Of a DNA stretch of 64,000 bases, positions 1 through 8,216 are shown piece by piece. The notes beneath the pieces were generated by a model. It ran no database searches, was not told the origin of the DNA, and was given only the letters and a program-made list of their open reading frames with translations. The DNA is from Aestuariivirga sp. Lineage in GTDB: Bacteria > Pseudomonadota > Alphaproteobacteria > Rhizobiales > Aestuariivirgaceae. Position 1 is the stretch's first letter, and each line of letters begins with the position of its first letter. The stretch covers positions 1 to 64,000 of the forward strand of contig JAUXUN010000011.1 of assembly GCA_030680855.1 (NCBI GenBank). The letters are read 5' to 3'. The position numbers were made by a program, and so were the translations under genes.

Positions 1-137
1 TGCGTGTTCAATATAAATGAAAGCAATTTATGATTGCAGATCAGTAAGCTTGAGCAGATTTGTCTGGTTTGGCTGGTAACTTGCGGTGGCGGAAAGATGC
101 CTATATGAGGCCCTCCGTCTGTTAGTCAGGAACTTGA

Positions 138-2792
138 ATGACCGTTGTCGTCGTCGAATCGCCCGCAAAGGCAAAAACCATCAATAAATATCTGGGCCCA
201 GGCTTCATCGTACTGGCATCCTATGGCCATGTGCGCGACCTGCCCGCCAAGGATGGTTCGGTACGCCCGGATGAGGATTTTGCCATGTCCTGGGAGGTGG
301 ATAACAAATCCTCCAAGCGCCTGGCGGACATCGCTGATGCCCTGAAGGACGGTGACCGGCTGGTTCTGGCGACCGACCCGGACCGGGAAGGCGAAGCCAT
401 TTCCTGGCATGTGCTTGAAGTTCTAAAGAAGAAGGGCGCGCTCAAAGGCAAGACGGTGCAGCGGGTGGTGTTCAACGCCATTACCAAGCAGTCGGTTCTC
501 GAAGCCATGCAGCACCCGAGGGACGTGGACGGGCCGCTCGTTGATGCCTATCTGGCGCGGCGGGCGCTTGACTATCTGGTGGGCTTTACGCTGTCGCCGG
601 TCTTGTGGCGGAAGTTGCCGGGGTCGCGCTCGGCAGGGCGGGTGCAGTCCGTGGCCTTGCGCATAATTTGCGACCGGGAACTTGAAATTGAAGCTTTCAA
701 GAGCCAGGAATACTGGACCATTGACGGCACCTTCACCACACCTCAGGGCCAGGAATTTTCCGCTTCGCTGCAGTCCATTGCCGGGCAGAAGATTGGAAAA
801 CTCGATATCAAGGATGAGGCTTCGGCGCGAGCCATCGAGCAGACCCTGAAAAATGCCCGGGTCTCGGTGGACAGCATCGAGAGCAAGCCCGCCAAGCGGC
901 ACCCATATGCGCCATTCCGCACTTCAACGCTGCAGCAGGAAGCTTCACGCAAGCTGGGTTTTTCGTCGGCCAAAACCATGCAAGTGGCCCAGCGTCTTTA
1001 CGAAGGTGTGGACATTGATGGCGATACGGTTGGCCTTATCACCTATATGCGAACCGATGGCGTTGATATTGCGCCGGAAGGGATTGCCGCGGCGCGGAAC
1101 GCCATTCTCAAGAATTTTGGCGAACCTTATCTGCCGTCAGCGCCGCGCCAGTATACGACCAAAGCCAAGAATGCCCAGGAGGCCCATGAGGCCATCCGGC
1201 CAACGGAGCTTGGCCGCCTGCCCGCATCGGTGCGTTCTGCCCTCGACGGCGAGCAGTTTGCCCTTTACGAATTGATCTGGAAGCGCACCATTGCCAGCCA
1301 GATGGAAAGTGCAGAGTTTGAGCGCACTTCGGCTGACTTGGGTGCTACAGGCCAGGACGGGAAGCACTATACTTTCCGGGCTAATGGTTCCGTGGTGAAG
1401 TTTGATGGTTTTCTCAAGGTCTATCACGAAGACCTTGACGACGAGGAAGATGAGGATTCGCGCCGCCTGCCCGCCATGGCGCGAGGCGATGGCATTGGGG
1501 TTCGCATAGTATCTGCCGAGCAGCATTTCACCGAGCCGCCGCCGCGGTATTCGGAAGCTTCCATCATCAAGAAACTGGAAGAGCTTGGGATCGGCCGGCC
1601 TTCGACCTATGTGTCGGTGCTTTCGACGATCCGCGACCGGGGCTATGTGCGCCTCGACAAGAAGCGCTTCATTCCCGAAGACAAGGGACGCGTGGTCACC
1701 GCCTTCCTTGAATCCTTCTTCAGCAAATATGTGGAATATGGCTTCACCGCAAATCTCGAAGAGCAGCTCGACCGCATTTCCAACGGCGAAATCGACTGGC
1801 GCGAAGTGCTGCGCGAGTTCTGGAAAGATTTTTCCGCCCATGTCGGCGAGATCAAGGATCTGCGCGTCACCCATGTGCTGGATGCGCTGAATGACATTCT
1901 TGCCCCGCACATCTTCCCATCGCCCACGGATGGCAGCAGCCCGCGGAAATGCCCGTCCTGCGCCGATGGACAGCTTTCGCTGAAGCTGGGCAAGTTTGGC
2001 TCCTTTGTCGGATGTTCGAATTATCCGGATTGCAAGTACACGCGGCAGATGACGGCGAATGGCGAAGGGGAATCAGCCATCCCGCCCGAAGGCATTGAAC
2101 TTGGGGTGCATCCAGATACGGGTGAGAAGGTCACGCGGCGGCAGGGGCGCTTCGGGCCCTATCTGCAGCTGGGCGAAGTTCCGGAAGGCAGCAAGGAGAA
2201 GCCAAAGCGCGCTTCCATCCCGCGGGCCTTTGACCCCAATGACATCGATCTTGAAACGGCGCTGAAATTTCTCTTGCTGCCCCGGGAAATTGGCCTTCAT
2301 CCGGAAACGCAGACTGCCATCGTTGCCAATTTCGGCCGCTTCGGGCCGTTCATCCTGCATGACGGCACCTATGTGAATCTGGAATCGGCGGAAGAGGTTT
2401 TCACCATCGGCATCAACCGCGCGGTGGATATGCTGGCGGCGAAGCGGGCCAAGGGCTTCACGCCGCGTGGCCGCGCGGCGGCGCTGAAGGACTTGGGGGC
2501 GCATCCTGATGGCACGGGCAATGTGCAGGTTTTCAACGGCAAGTTCGGCGCCTATGTGAAGCATGGCAAAATCAACGCCACGCTGCCACGGGACAAGACT
2601 CCTGAGACGGTGACGCTTGAAGAAGCGGTGGCACTTATTGCCGAACGGGAAGCAAAGGGTCCGGGAAAGAAACCCAAACGCAAAGCTGCCGCCAAGAAAT
2701 CCCCGGCCAAGAAAGTTGCGCCAGTGAAAGCTCCTGCGAAGAAACCGGCCAAGAAGGCTGCGAGGAAGGCGGTCCTGAAGGTCGCGGTTTGA
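138..2792 (+). CDS. topA: DNA topoisomerase I
   Basis: Type IA topoisomerase that relaxes negative supercoils by single-strand passage. The 884-residue product opens with the Toprim motif VVESPAKAKTINKYLG. The catalytic tyrosine is Tyr303 in LITYMRTDG. One canonical C-terminal zinc ribbon (CPSC at about residue 605, then C-x5-C ending near 632) is followed by further topoisomerase C-terminal repeats in which the cysteines are lost (RQGRFGPYLQ, NFGRFGPFI, FNGKFGAYVKHG). The last 40 residues are a Lys/Ala/Pro-rich tail resembling histone H1, common in alphaproteobacterial TopA and presumably DNA-binding. The start follows directly from the Toprim alignment. It heads a plus-strand cluster with rnr 58 bp downstream. 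Family assignment is secure. Confidence 0.97.
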   Translation: MTVVVVESPAKAKTINKYLGPGFIVLASYGHVRDLPAKDGSVRPDEDFAMSWEVDNKSSKRLADIADALKDGDRLVLATDPDREGEAISWHVLEVLKKKGALKGKTVQRVVFNAITKQSVLEAMQHPRDVDGPLVDAYLARRALDYLVGFTLSPVLWRKLPGSRSAGRVQSVALRIICDRELEIEAFKSQEYWTIDGTFTTPQGQEFSASLQSIAGQKIGKLDIKDEASARAIEQTLKNARVSVDSIESKPAKRHPYAPFRTSTLQQEASRKLGFSSAKTMQVAQRLYEGVDIDGDTVGLITYMRTDGVDIAPEGIAAARNAILKNFGEPYLPSAPRQYTTKAKNAQEAHEAIRPTELGRLPASVRSALDGEQFALYELIWKRTIASQMESAEFERTSADLGATGQDGKHYTFRANGSVVKFDGFLKVYHEDLDDEEDEDSRRLPAMARGDGIGVRIVSAEQHFTEPPPRYSEASIIKKLEELGIGRPSTYVSVLSTIRDRGYVRLDKKRFIPEDKGRVVTAFLESFFSKYVEYGFTANLEEQLDRISNGEIDWREVLREFWKDFSAHVGEIKDLRVTHVLDALNDILAPHIFPSPTDGSSPRKCPSCADGQLSLKLGKFGSFVGCSNYPDCKYTRQMTANGEGESAIPPEGIELGVHPDTGEKVTRRQGRFGPYLQLGEVPEGSKEKPKRASIPRAFDPNDIDLETALKFLLLPREIGLHPETQTAIVANFGRFGPFILHDGTYVNLESAEEVFTIGINRAVDMLAAKRAKGFTPRGRAAALKDLGAHPDGTGNVQVFNGKFGAYVKHGKINATLPRDKTPETVTLEEAVALIAEREAKGPGKKPKRKAAAKKSPAKKVAPVKAPAKKPAKKAARKAVLKVAV

Positions 2793-2850
2793 TTTCGCTC
2801 CTGGCGGGCAAGTCTTTTAGAATCCGCGCATTGCCGCTAAGGCGGATGAC

Positions 2851-5106
2851 ATGATCAAGGGAAAGAAGGCGAATAGCCGTGGACTTCCGAGCGAAGCGGC
2901 ACTTCTGAAATTCATCCAGACCTCACCTTCGGTGGTGGGCAAGCGCGATATCGCCCGGGCTTTCGGGCTGACGGGGGCCGAGAAGATTGGCCTCAAGGCC
3001 TTGCTGCGGCAGCTTGAACAATCGGGGAAACTTGCCAAAAGCCGGCGGAAGCTCATCGATACGTCCACCCTGCCCCCGGTTACCGTCATCGAAGTTACGG
3101 GCATTGACCGGCATGGCGAGGCCCATGGCGAACCGGTGGAATGGGATGAGCGTGTGGCCGGCAAGGCGCCAGTGGTGCTTATCGAAGTGCGCAGCGGTGA
3201 AGGCATACGCCCGCCGGCAAAGGGCGACCGGGTGCTGGCAAAGATCGAGGCCACACCGGGCCAGGATTATCCCTTCAAAGCTCGTGTCATTCGCGGGCTG
3301 TCGGACCGTTCAAAGCGCGTGCTGGGGGTTTTTCGCCTGGTGAAGGGCCATGGGGCGCGGCTCATTCCGGTGGACAAGAAGGCCCGCAATGAATTGCAGG
3401 TGCGGAGCGGCGATGAGAACGGGGCGCTTGAAGGTGAGCTGGTTGAAGCGGAAATATTGAAAGACCATGGCCGCGGCCTGCCGCTGGCGCGGGTGCGGGC
3501 ACGGCTTGGCGACCTGAACGACCAGCGCAATATTTCGCTGATTGCCATTCATCACCACGCCATTCCCAATGAATTTTCCGAGCGGGTGCTGGCGGAAAGC
3601 GAGGCGCTCAAAACTTTCAATCCGGCGGGCCGGGTCGACCTGCGCAAAACGCCGTTGATCACCATCGATCCGCCGGATGCGCGCGACCATGATGACGCGG
3701 TGTGGGCGGCGCCGGACGATGACCCGGCAAACCCCGGCGGCTTTCAGACCATCGTGGCCATCGCCGATGTGGCAACTTACGTGAAGCCCGGATCGGCGCT
3801 GGACAAGGAAGCGCGGTTTCGCGGCAACTCGGTTTACTTCCCGGACCGGGTTGTGCCCATGCTGCCGGAGCGGATTTCAAATGATCTCTGTTCCTTGCGC
3901 GAAAAGGAAGACCGGCCGGCGCTGGCCTGCTTCATGATTTTCGACAAGTTGGGCACCAAGAAATCGCATCGCTTTGCGCGGGCCATCATGCGCTCGGCTG
4001 CGAAGCTGTCCTATGAGGAAGCGCAAGCGGCCATCGATGGCCGCAGCAACGCGAAGACCGATGTTCTGCTTGAAGGTGTTTTGAAGCCGTTGTGGAAGGC
4101 TTATGGGGCGCTGATGAAGGCGCGGGCCAAGCGCGAGCCGCTGGAGCTTGATTTGCCGGAGCGCAAGCTTGTGCTTGATGACAAGGGCATGGTCTTGCGG
4201 GTTGTGACACCGCTGCGGCTTGATGCGCACAAGCTGATCGAAGAATTCATGATCCAGGCCAACGCGGCGGCGGCGGAAGAACTTGAAGCGAAGAAAACGC
4301 CGCAGCTTTACCGGGTGCATGAACCGCCTTCAGAGGAAAAGGTCCGGGCGTTGTCGATGTTCCTGAAAACCCTGGATCTGTCATTGCCGCTTGGGCAGGT
4401 GATGAAGCCGAAACATTTCAATCAATTGCTGGCTGAGGTGAAGGGCAAGGATTACCAGAACCTGGTGAATGACGTGGTGCTGCGCACCCAGGCGCAGGCG
4501 GCTTATGCGCCGATCAACAAAGGGCATTTTGGCCTGACTCTCCGGCGCTACAGCCACTTCACCTCGCCCATCCGGCGTTATGCGGATTTGATCGTGCACC
4601 GGGCCCTGGTGAGCGCACTTGGCTTTGGTGATGACGGGCTTTCGGCGGATGATATTTCGCGCCTGACGGAAACCGCCGAGATGATTTCGGATGCGGAGCG
4701 GCGGGCCATGGCGGCGGAGCGCGAGACGACGGACCGCCTGATCGCCGCCCATCTCGCGGGACAGACTGGCGCGCATTTCCGGGGACGGATTGGTGGCGTG
4801 GTGGGGGCCGGATTGTTCATCAAGCTCAATGACACGGGAGCCGACGGTTTCATTCCGGTCTCCAGTTTGGGTTCGGATTATTTCGTTTATTCGGATGTGC
4901 AGCATTCCCTGGTGGGACAGCGCACGGGTGAGACATTCCAGCTCGGCGATCAGGTGGAAGTGAAGCTTCTGGAGGTTGCCCCGGTTTCGGGAGGCCTGCG
5001 GTTCGAGATGATTTCCGAAGGCCGCAAAGGCAAGCCGCAATCGCAGCGCCATGGGCGCTCAACGCGCCTGAGCAGGCAGGCGCCGAAATCGCGGAAGAAA
5101 CGATAA
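2851..5106 (+). CDS. rnr: ribonuclease R
   Basis: Processive 3'-5' exoribonuclease of the RNB (RNase II) family that degrades structured RNA. The 751-residue product has an N-terminal winged-helix-like segment (about 20-75, DIARAFGLTGAEK), cold-shock-like regions, then the RNB catalytic centre with the Asp cluster TIDPPDARDHDDAVW at about residue 271. The family motif RRYSHFTSPIRRYADLIVHR lies near residue 555. An S1 RNA-binding domain follows at about 640-720, and the protein ends in a basic Lys/Arg/Ser tail typical of RNase R and absent from RNase II. It lies 58 bp downstream of topA on the same strand, an arrangement common in Rhizobiales. Confidence 0.96.
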   Translation: MIKGKKANSRGLPSEAALLKFIQTSPSVVGKRDIARAFGLTGAEKIGLKALLRQLEQSGKLAKSRRKLIDTSTLPPVTVIEVTGIDRHGEAHGEPVEWDERVAGKAPVVLIEVRSGEGIRPPAKGDRVLAKIEATPGQDYPFKARVIRGLSDRSKRVLGVFRLVKGHGARLIPVDKKARNELQVRSGDENGALEGELVEAEILKDHGRGLPLARVRARLGDLNDQRNISLIAIHHHAIPNEFSERVLAESEALKTFNPAGRVDLRKTPLITIDPPDARDHDDAVWAAPDDDPANPGGFQTIVAIADVATYVKPGSALDKEARFRGNSVYFPDRVVPMLPERISNDLCSLREKEDRPALACFMIFDKLGTKKSHRFARAIMRSAAKLSYEEAQAAIDGRSNAKTDVLLEGVLKPLWKAYGALMKARAKREPLELDLPERKLVLDDKGMVLRVVTPLRLDAHKLIEEFMIQANAAAAEELEAKKTPQLYRVHEPPSEEKVRALSMFLKTLDLSLPLGQVMKPKHFNQLLAEVKGKDYQNLVNDVVLRTQAQAAYAPINKGHFGLTLRRYSHFTSPIRRYADLIVHRALVSALGFGDDGLSADDISRLTETAEMISDAERRAMAAERETTDRLIAAHLAGQTGAHFRGRIGGVVGAGLFIKLNDTGADGFIPVSSLGSDYFVYSDVQHSLVGQRTGETFQLGDQVEVKLLEVAPVSGGLRFEMISEGRKGKPQSQRHGRSTRLSRQAPKSRKKR

Positions 5107-5116
5107 GGGCTTGCGG

Positions 5117-5135
5117 CAAGCCGCCGCGCGGCTTG
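5117..5135. other. intergenic hairpin between rnr and the DUF983 gene
   Basis: Perfect 8-bp inverted repeat, CAAGCCGC at 5117-5124 and GCGGCTTG at 5128-5135, with a 3-nt loop. It sits 10 nt after the rnr stop. There is no T-run, so it is more likely an mRNA 3'-end stabiliser or weak attenuator than a full intrinsic terminator. Confidence 0.4.
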
Positions 5136-5178
5136 TGGCCCCCTACCCGAACGGCTGTATGCGGTCCATTTTCCGATT

Positions 5179-5601
5179 ATGGAACATGGGCACATTAAAC
5201 TTTCCGACCGGTCTTGGAAGCAAGCCATGTGGCGCGGAGCCCGCGGAAAATGCCCGGCCTGCGGCTCAGGCGCGCTTTTCGACAAGTTCATGAAGGTGAC
5301 AAGCACGTGCCCGCATTGCGGGGAAGCGCTGCATCATCAGCGGGCGGACGATGCGCCGCCCTATTTCACCATCTTCATTGTCGGCCACATCATGATTCCC
5401 CTGGTGCTTGTTGTGGAGCGGGTGTGGCAGCCGTCCTACCTGGTTCACGCCATCATGTGGCTGCCGCTGACACTTGGCTTGACACTGGCGCTCATGCCCA
5501 TCGTAAAAGGGGCGGTTGTGGGCCTGCAATGGGCCTTGGGGATGCATGGCTTTGGTTTTGAAACACCTGGCGAAGAAGAAAGCCACGATCAAACCGCGTG
5601 A
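5179..5601 (+). CDS. DUF983 family zinc-ribbon membrane protein
   Basis: Product of 140 residues with a zinc ribbon near the N-terminus (CPACG at about 24 and CPHCG at about 43), followed by two hydrophobic spans (about 66-82, YFTIFIVGHIMIPLVLVV; and 89-110, MWLPLTLGLTLALMPIVKG) and a polar tail. This matches DUF983, a family of small inner-membrane proteins common in alphaproteobacteria and without an assigned reaction. The gene starts 72 bp after rnr, and its 3' end overlaps the start of the Nudix gene by 56 bp, implying coupled translation. The TopA-RNase R-DUF983-Nudix-L33 order is recurrent in Rhizobiales, so the gene is probably co-expressed with RNA and translation functions. Confidence 0.88.
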   Translation: MEHGHIKLSDRSWKQAMWRGARGKCPACGSGALFDKFMKVTSTCPHCGEALHHQRADDAPPYFTIFIVGHIMIPLVLVVERVWQPSYLVHAIMWLPLTLGLTLALMPIVKGAVVGLQWALGMHGFGFETPGEEESHDQTA

Positions 5602-6244
5602 TGCGGCAACGCTTATCCTTGTACGCTTTGATGGCACGGCCCCACGCATCCTGATGGGACAGCGCCACGAGGCGCATTCCTTCATGCCCAGCAAATATGT
5701 TTTCCCCGGCGGGCGTTGCGAAGCCGCCGATGGCCACCTGCCCGTTGTGAATGAGGGAGAGCCTGTCACGCTGCAGAAGCTCAAGCTGCGGATGGGGGCG
5801 AAGCCCAGCCACCGCAAGGCGCGGGGCGTGCTTGTGGCGGCGCTTAGGGAGACTTTTGAAGAAACCGGATTGCTGGCGGGGCGGGCAACGGCCGGCGCTG
5901 CGCCTGATCTCACGGGGCTGATCTATTTTGCGCGGGCGATAACGCCACCGGGGCGGAGCCGGCGTTTTGATTCCCGCTTTTTCGTGGCCAATGCCAATAT
6001 CGTCTCCAATCTCGATGCGCCACACCCGCTTGAAAACGATGAGCTTTTGCAGATCAACTGGGTGACCCTGGCGGAGGCCCTGGGGCTCAACCTGCCTTCC
6101 ATAACACGGGAAATCCTGCTCCTGCTGCAGCCTTTCCTGGAGCAAGGCGCATTGCCGCCCGCGGGTTGCCCGGTTTCGTTCCAGTACAGCCGGGGCAAGT
6201 CTTGGCGGATTGAGCAGCTCAGCTTGACTTTCAGCACGGGATAG
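5546..6244 (+). CDS. Nudix hydrolase
   Basis: Predicted Mg-dependent pyrophosphohydrolase acting on a nucleoside-diphosphate-linked compound; the substrate cannot be read from the sequence. The 232-residue product starts [12 protein letters not shown] at 5546, which overlaps the DUF983 gene in another frame; an earlier in-frame start exists but would lie deeper in that gene. The Nudix box is split by an insertion: FVFPGG-type strand ([12 protein letters not shown] at about 50) and, some 45 residues later, the helix motif [12 protein letters not shown] with the metal-binding REx2EE residues. This spacing is typical of the NUDT19-like/alphaproteobacterial branch. It precedes rpmG by 35 bp. Confidence 0.9.
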   Translation: MALVLKHLAKKKATIKPRDAATLILVRFDGTAPRILMGQRHEAHSFMPSKYVFPGGRCEAADGHLPVVNEGEPVTLQKLKLRMGAKPSHRKARGVLVAALRETFEETGLLAGRATAGAAPDLTGLIYFARAITPPGRSRRFDSRFFVANANIVSNLDAPHPLENDELLQINWVTLAEALGLNLPSITREILLLLQPFLEQGALPPAGCPVSFQYSRGKSWRIEQLSLTFSTG

Positions 6245-6279
6245 GGTCTATCGCCCTCAAATCCCCTCCGGAGACGATT

Positions 6280-6447
6280 ATGGCCAAAGGCAATGTTATC
6301 AAGATCAAGCTGGCGTCAACTGCTGACACCGGATATTTTTATGTGACGAAAAAGAATTCGCGCACCAAGACCGAGAAGTTCACTTTCAAGAAGTATGATC
6401 CGGTGGCGCGCAAGCATGTGGAATTCAAGGAAACGAAGATCAAGTAA
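6280..6447 (+). CDS. rpmG: 50S ribosomal protein L33
   Basis: A 55-residue protein beginning [20 protein letters not shown] and ending VEFKETKIK, which matches the L33 family over its full length. It is the cysteine-free (C-) form, as no zinc-binding CxxC pairs are present. The start is preceded by a purine-rich site (GGAGACG at about 6269-6275) with normal spacing. It is the last gene of the topA cluster and is followed at once by a strong intrinsic terminator. Confidence 0.97.
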   Translation: MAKGNVIKIKLASTADTGYFYVTKKNSRTKTEKFTFKKYDPVARKHVEFKETKIK

Positions 6448-6467
6448 TCTTCTGTTGATAAATGCTG

Positions 6468-6498
6468 AAAAGGCACCGCTGAGGCGGTGCCTTTTTTT
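6468..6498 (+). terminator. intrinsic terminator after rpmG
   Basis: Stem AAAGGCACCGC / GCGGTGCCTTT with a 3-4 nt loop, running into a seven-T tract ending near 6498. It closes the plus-strand topA-rpmG cluster. Confidence 0.93.
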
Positions 6499-6843
6499 AT
6501 TTAGCTGCTAGGCTTGAGGAATCGGTACCGGCCCGGGTTTTACTCGGATCGAGGAGGCCACTCAAAACCGCCCCGGGCCGGCCTTTACCCCTCGTCTCAG
6601 GAGATGCGGTGAACCTGATCCGCGGGGAACTTTGGAAGGTGCTGTGGGCGCGGGCAGTAGTTTTCGATCTCTGTCCGTGCCGCTGGTCGTTCACTTAAAA
6701 AGATCTTGGCAATTTGCCTTCAATCCGCATTTATTTCGATTAAATCTTTAGCGGAATTGGCGCGTTAACTCCAGCGTAACCTATGGTTAAGACTCGCTTT
6801 TTCGGCATCAGGATGAAAAATTAAGGTAAACGGGGCTGGCCCT
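6499..6843. other. non-coding stretch with a large imperfect inverted repeat
   Basis: No convincing gene lies in these 345 bp. The first part is strongly structured: CCGGCCCGGG at 6528-6537 pairs with CCCGGGCCGG at 6572-6581. The stem is extended outward by GAGG (6516-6519) and GGTA (6524-6527) pairing with TACC-CCTC (6586-6593), with short bulges on each side. Next to it GCGG (6606-6609) can pair with CCGC (6620-6623). The second part, from about 6700, is AT-rich and featureless. It may hold an RNA gene, a degraded element, or only the boundary of the accessory region that follows. Confidence 0.4.
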
Positions 6844-7512
6844 TCAGGAAGTGTCTGGCCTCATCGCCTCCCAGGCAAGCCAGTGGCACTCGGTGAGGAC
6901 TTCGTCGATTTCGTGGGTAGGCTTCCTGCGGTGGCCGGGAGGCTGGCCGGGCCGGAGGGGCGAGGTGAACTTGGGGGCTTTTGCCGCCTCCCGCCGTGCC
7001 CGCCAGCGCGCCATGCGCCGGGCCTGACCAGGTAGGTTATCGAGGGCTCCCTTGAGGGCCTGGAGCCTGCGGCTGAGGCGTGCGGCATTGACCATGCCAT
7101 CGGGTGGCGGCGGGGGAACAACGGCGGGCCGGGGCATCGGCACCAGGGTATCATAGGGGAAGACATGGATGCGGGGCGGATACTTCGCGTATTTAACGCG
7201 GGGCTGGCTCAGCTCCGGGAAAAAAATGCGTTTGTCGCAGAGCCGGAAGGCGGGACGGGAAGGCCCGCTGCCCTTTCCGATTCTATGTCCCTTGGGCATG
7301 GGCCGCGAAGGCGCCACCTTCACCACGAGGCCACGGGCTGCAACGACAATGAGGCGCCGGACGGCGGATTCGGCAGGCCTCAGCACACGCAGCACGGCGC
7401 GGTGGAGGCGGTGCGGAATCCGCGTCACCTTGGCGTCCAGCATAGCGGACAGGGCTTCAATGATGCCCTTGAGTGCTTCGCTGTTGCGTTTGATGGCCAA
7501 GTCCCAGTCCAT
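6844..7512 (-). CDS. conserved Rhizobiales hypothetical protein, preceded by an SOS box
   Basis: A 222-residue basic, proline-rich protein without signal peptide or membrane span. It begins MDWDLAIKRNSEALKGIIEA and contains the stretches LHRAVLRVLRPAESAVRRLI (about 40-60), LCDKRIFFPEL (about 90) and PRIHVFPYD (about 117). I recognise the family as a conserved protein of unknown function frequent in Rhizobiales genomes. I know of no assigned reaction, and none is suggested by catalytic-looking motifs. The gene stands alone on the minus strand. A GTTC-N7-GTTC element lies 21 bp upstream of its start codon, so DNA-damage control by LexA is a reasonable inference. Reading frame and codon use match the chromosomal neighbours, unlike the AT-richer genes next door. 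Confidence 0.75.
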   Translation of the reverse strand: MDWDLAIKRNSEALKGIIEALSAMLDAKVTRIPHRLHRAVLRVLRPAESAVRRLIVVAARGLVVKVAPSRPMPKGHRIGKGSGPSRPAFRLCDKRIFFPELSQPRVKYAKYPPRIHVFPYDTLVPMPRPAVVPPPPPDGMVNAARLSRRLQALKGALDNLPGQARRMARWRARREAAKAPKFTSPLRPGQPPGHRRKPTHEIDEVLTECHWLAWEAMRPDTS

Positions 7513-7532
7513 ATGGTTCCTATCGTGATAAA

Positions 7533-7547
7533 GAACAAAACAGGAAC
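7533..7547 (-). promoter_or_regulatory. LexA-type SOS box (GTTC-N7-GTTC)
   Basis: On the minus strand the site reads GTTCCTGTTTTGTTC, an exact match to the alphaproteobacterial LexA consensus of two GTTC direct repeats spaced by seven bases, with the expected T-rich centre. It lies 21 bp upstream of the start of the 222-residue gene. The 8-base core alone would occur about twice in 64 kb by chance, so position and T-rich spacer carry the argument. Confidence 0.6.
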
Positions 7548-7647
7548 ATATGAAACCAATAGGAATAGATTGTCAAGGGGAAATATGCGAAATTGTGGCT
7601 AGGGGTTCAAAGATGGACGAACATTAGTTTTGAAACCGGGAGGAAGT

Positions 7648-8202
7648 GTGGACAAGATTGCCGAAACACTGAATTCGTTCACCCCAGCAAACTGGATTGC
7701 CATCGCTGCAATACTAGTGGCAGTTCTACTTTGGACTGCAACGCAATACATTGCTGCTCGAAGAGAGCGCTCAAAGACGTATGAACCGACACCCTTGATC
7801 AAGGCAACGATAAACAGAAAGCGCTATCCAGATGGATGGCGTTCCGCTCAACTTCACATTGTTCCTGGACCCGACAACCAGCTTTTTAAGTATGAAAATT
7901 GGCGTATCGAACGGGCCAATTTTCTGCGACCCAAAGACGCCATAATGGCTCGCGCAGAAAATGACGATTATGCAACTGAAGTATTCTATCCCGAAAACCC
8001 TATTCGTACTCTGCAAGGCAAGCACGAGGGCCGACCACAAAGATTTGCTTTGGAGTTTTTCCTCAAGTTTCCAGGCGACGATCTTGGTCGGAAAGCACAG
8101 TTCAAAGTATCATTTGCGCATGCTCAAAAGCGCAGGAAGCATAGCACTAAAGTATGGGCGACGGTTCCGGACAACGCAGAAGTGGGTGAAGTTCAAGTCT
8201 AA
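7648..8202 (+). CDS. hypothetical protein with one N-terminal membrane anchor
   Basis: No family recognised. From the GTG at 7648 the product is 184 residues: a short N-terminus (MDKIAETLNSFTPAN), one hydrophobic span (about 16-34, WIAIAAILVAVLLWTATQY), then a soluble, presumably cytoplasmic domain with basic and aromatic residues. The GTG is preferred over an upstream TTG at 7630 because GGGAGG sits 4 nt before it. It is AT-richer than the flanking genes and ends 14 bp before the DUF2971 gene on the same strand, so the two look like a transferred two-gene unit. A membrane-tethered partner of the DUF2971 protein is one possibility (inference). Confidence 0.7.
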   Translation: MDKIAETLNSFTPANWIAIAAILVAVLLWTATQYIAARRERSKTYEPTPLIKATINRKRYPDGWRSAQLHIVPGPDNQLFKYENWRIERANFLRPKDAIMARAENDDYATEVFYPENPIRTLQGKHEGRPQRFALEFFLKFPGDDLGRKAQFKVSFAHAQKRRKHSTKVWATVPDNAEVGEVQV

Positions 8203-8216
8203 TGGGATGAACTCAA

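Noticed and set aside
1-137. Searched the window start for the end of dprA, which often precedes topA
   Set aside because: No recognisable C-terminal DprA codons are readable in 137 bp.
6610-6620. TGAACCTGATC, an 11-base match to the conserved core of the TPP riboswitch
   Set aside because: The other conserved parts (CTGAGA helix junction, downstream TAAT-CCGG region) are absent and no thiamine gene follows. Treated as coincidence or at most a decayed remnant.
6497-6694. Minus-strand open frame after rpmG
   Set aside because: It lies across the large inverted repeat and terminator; composition is that of non-coding DNA with no start signal.
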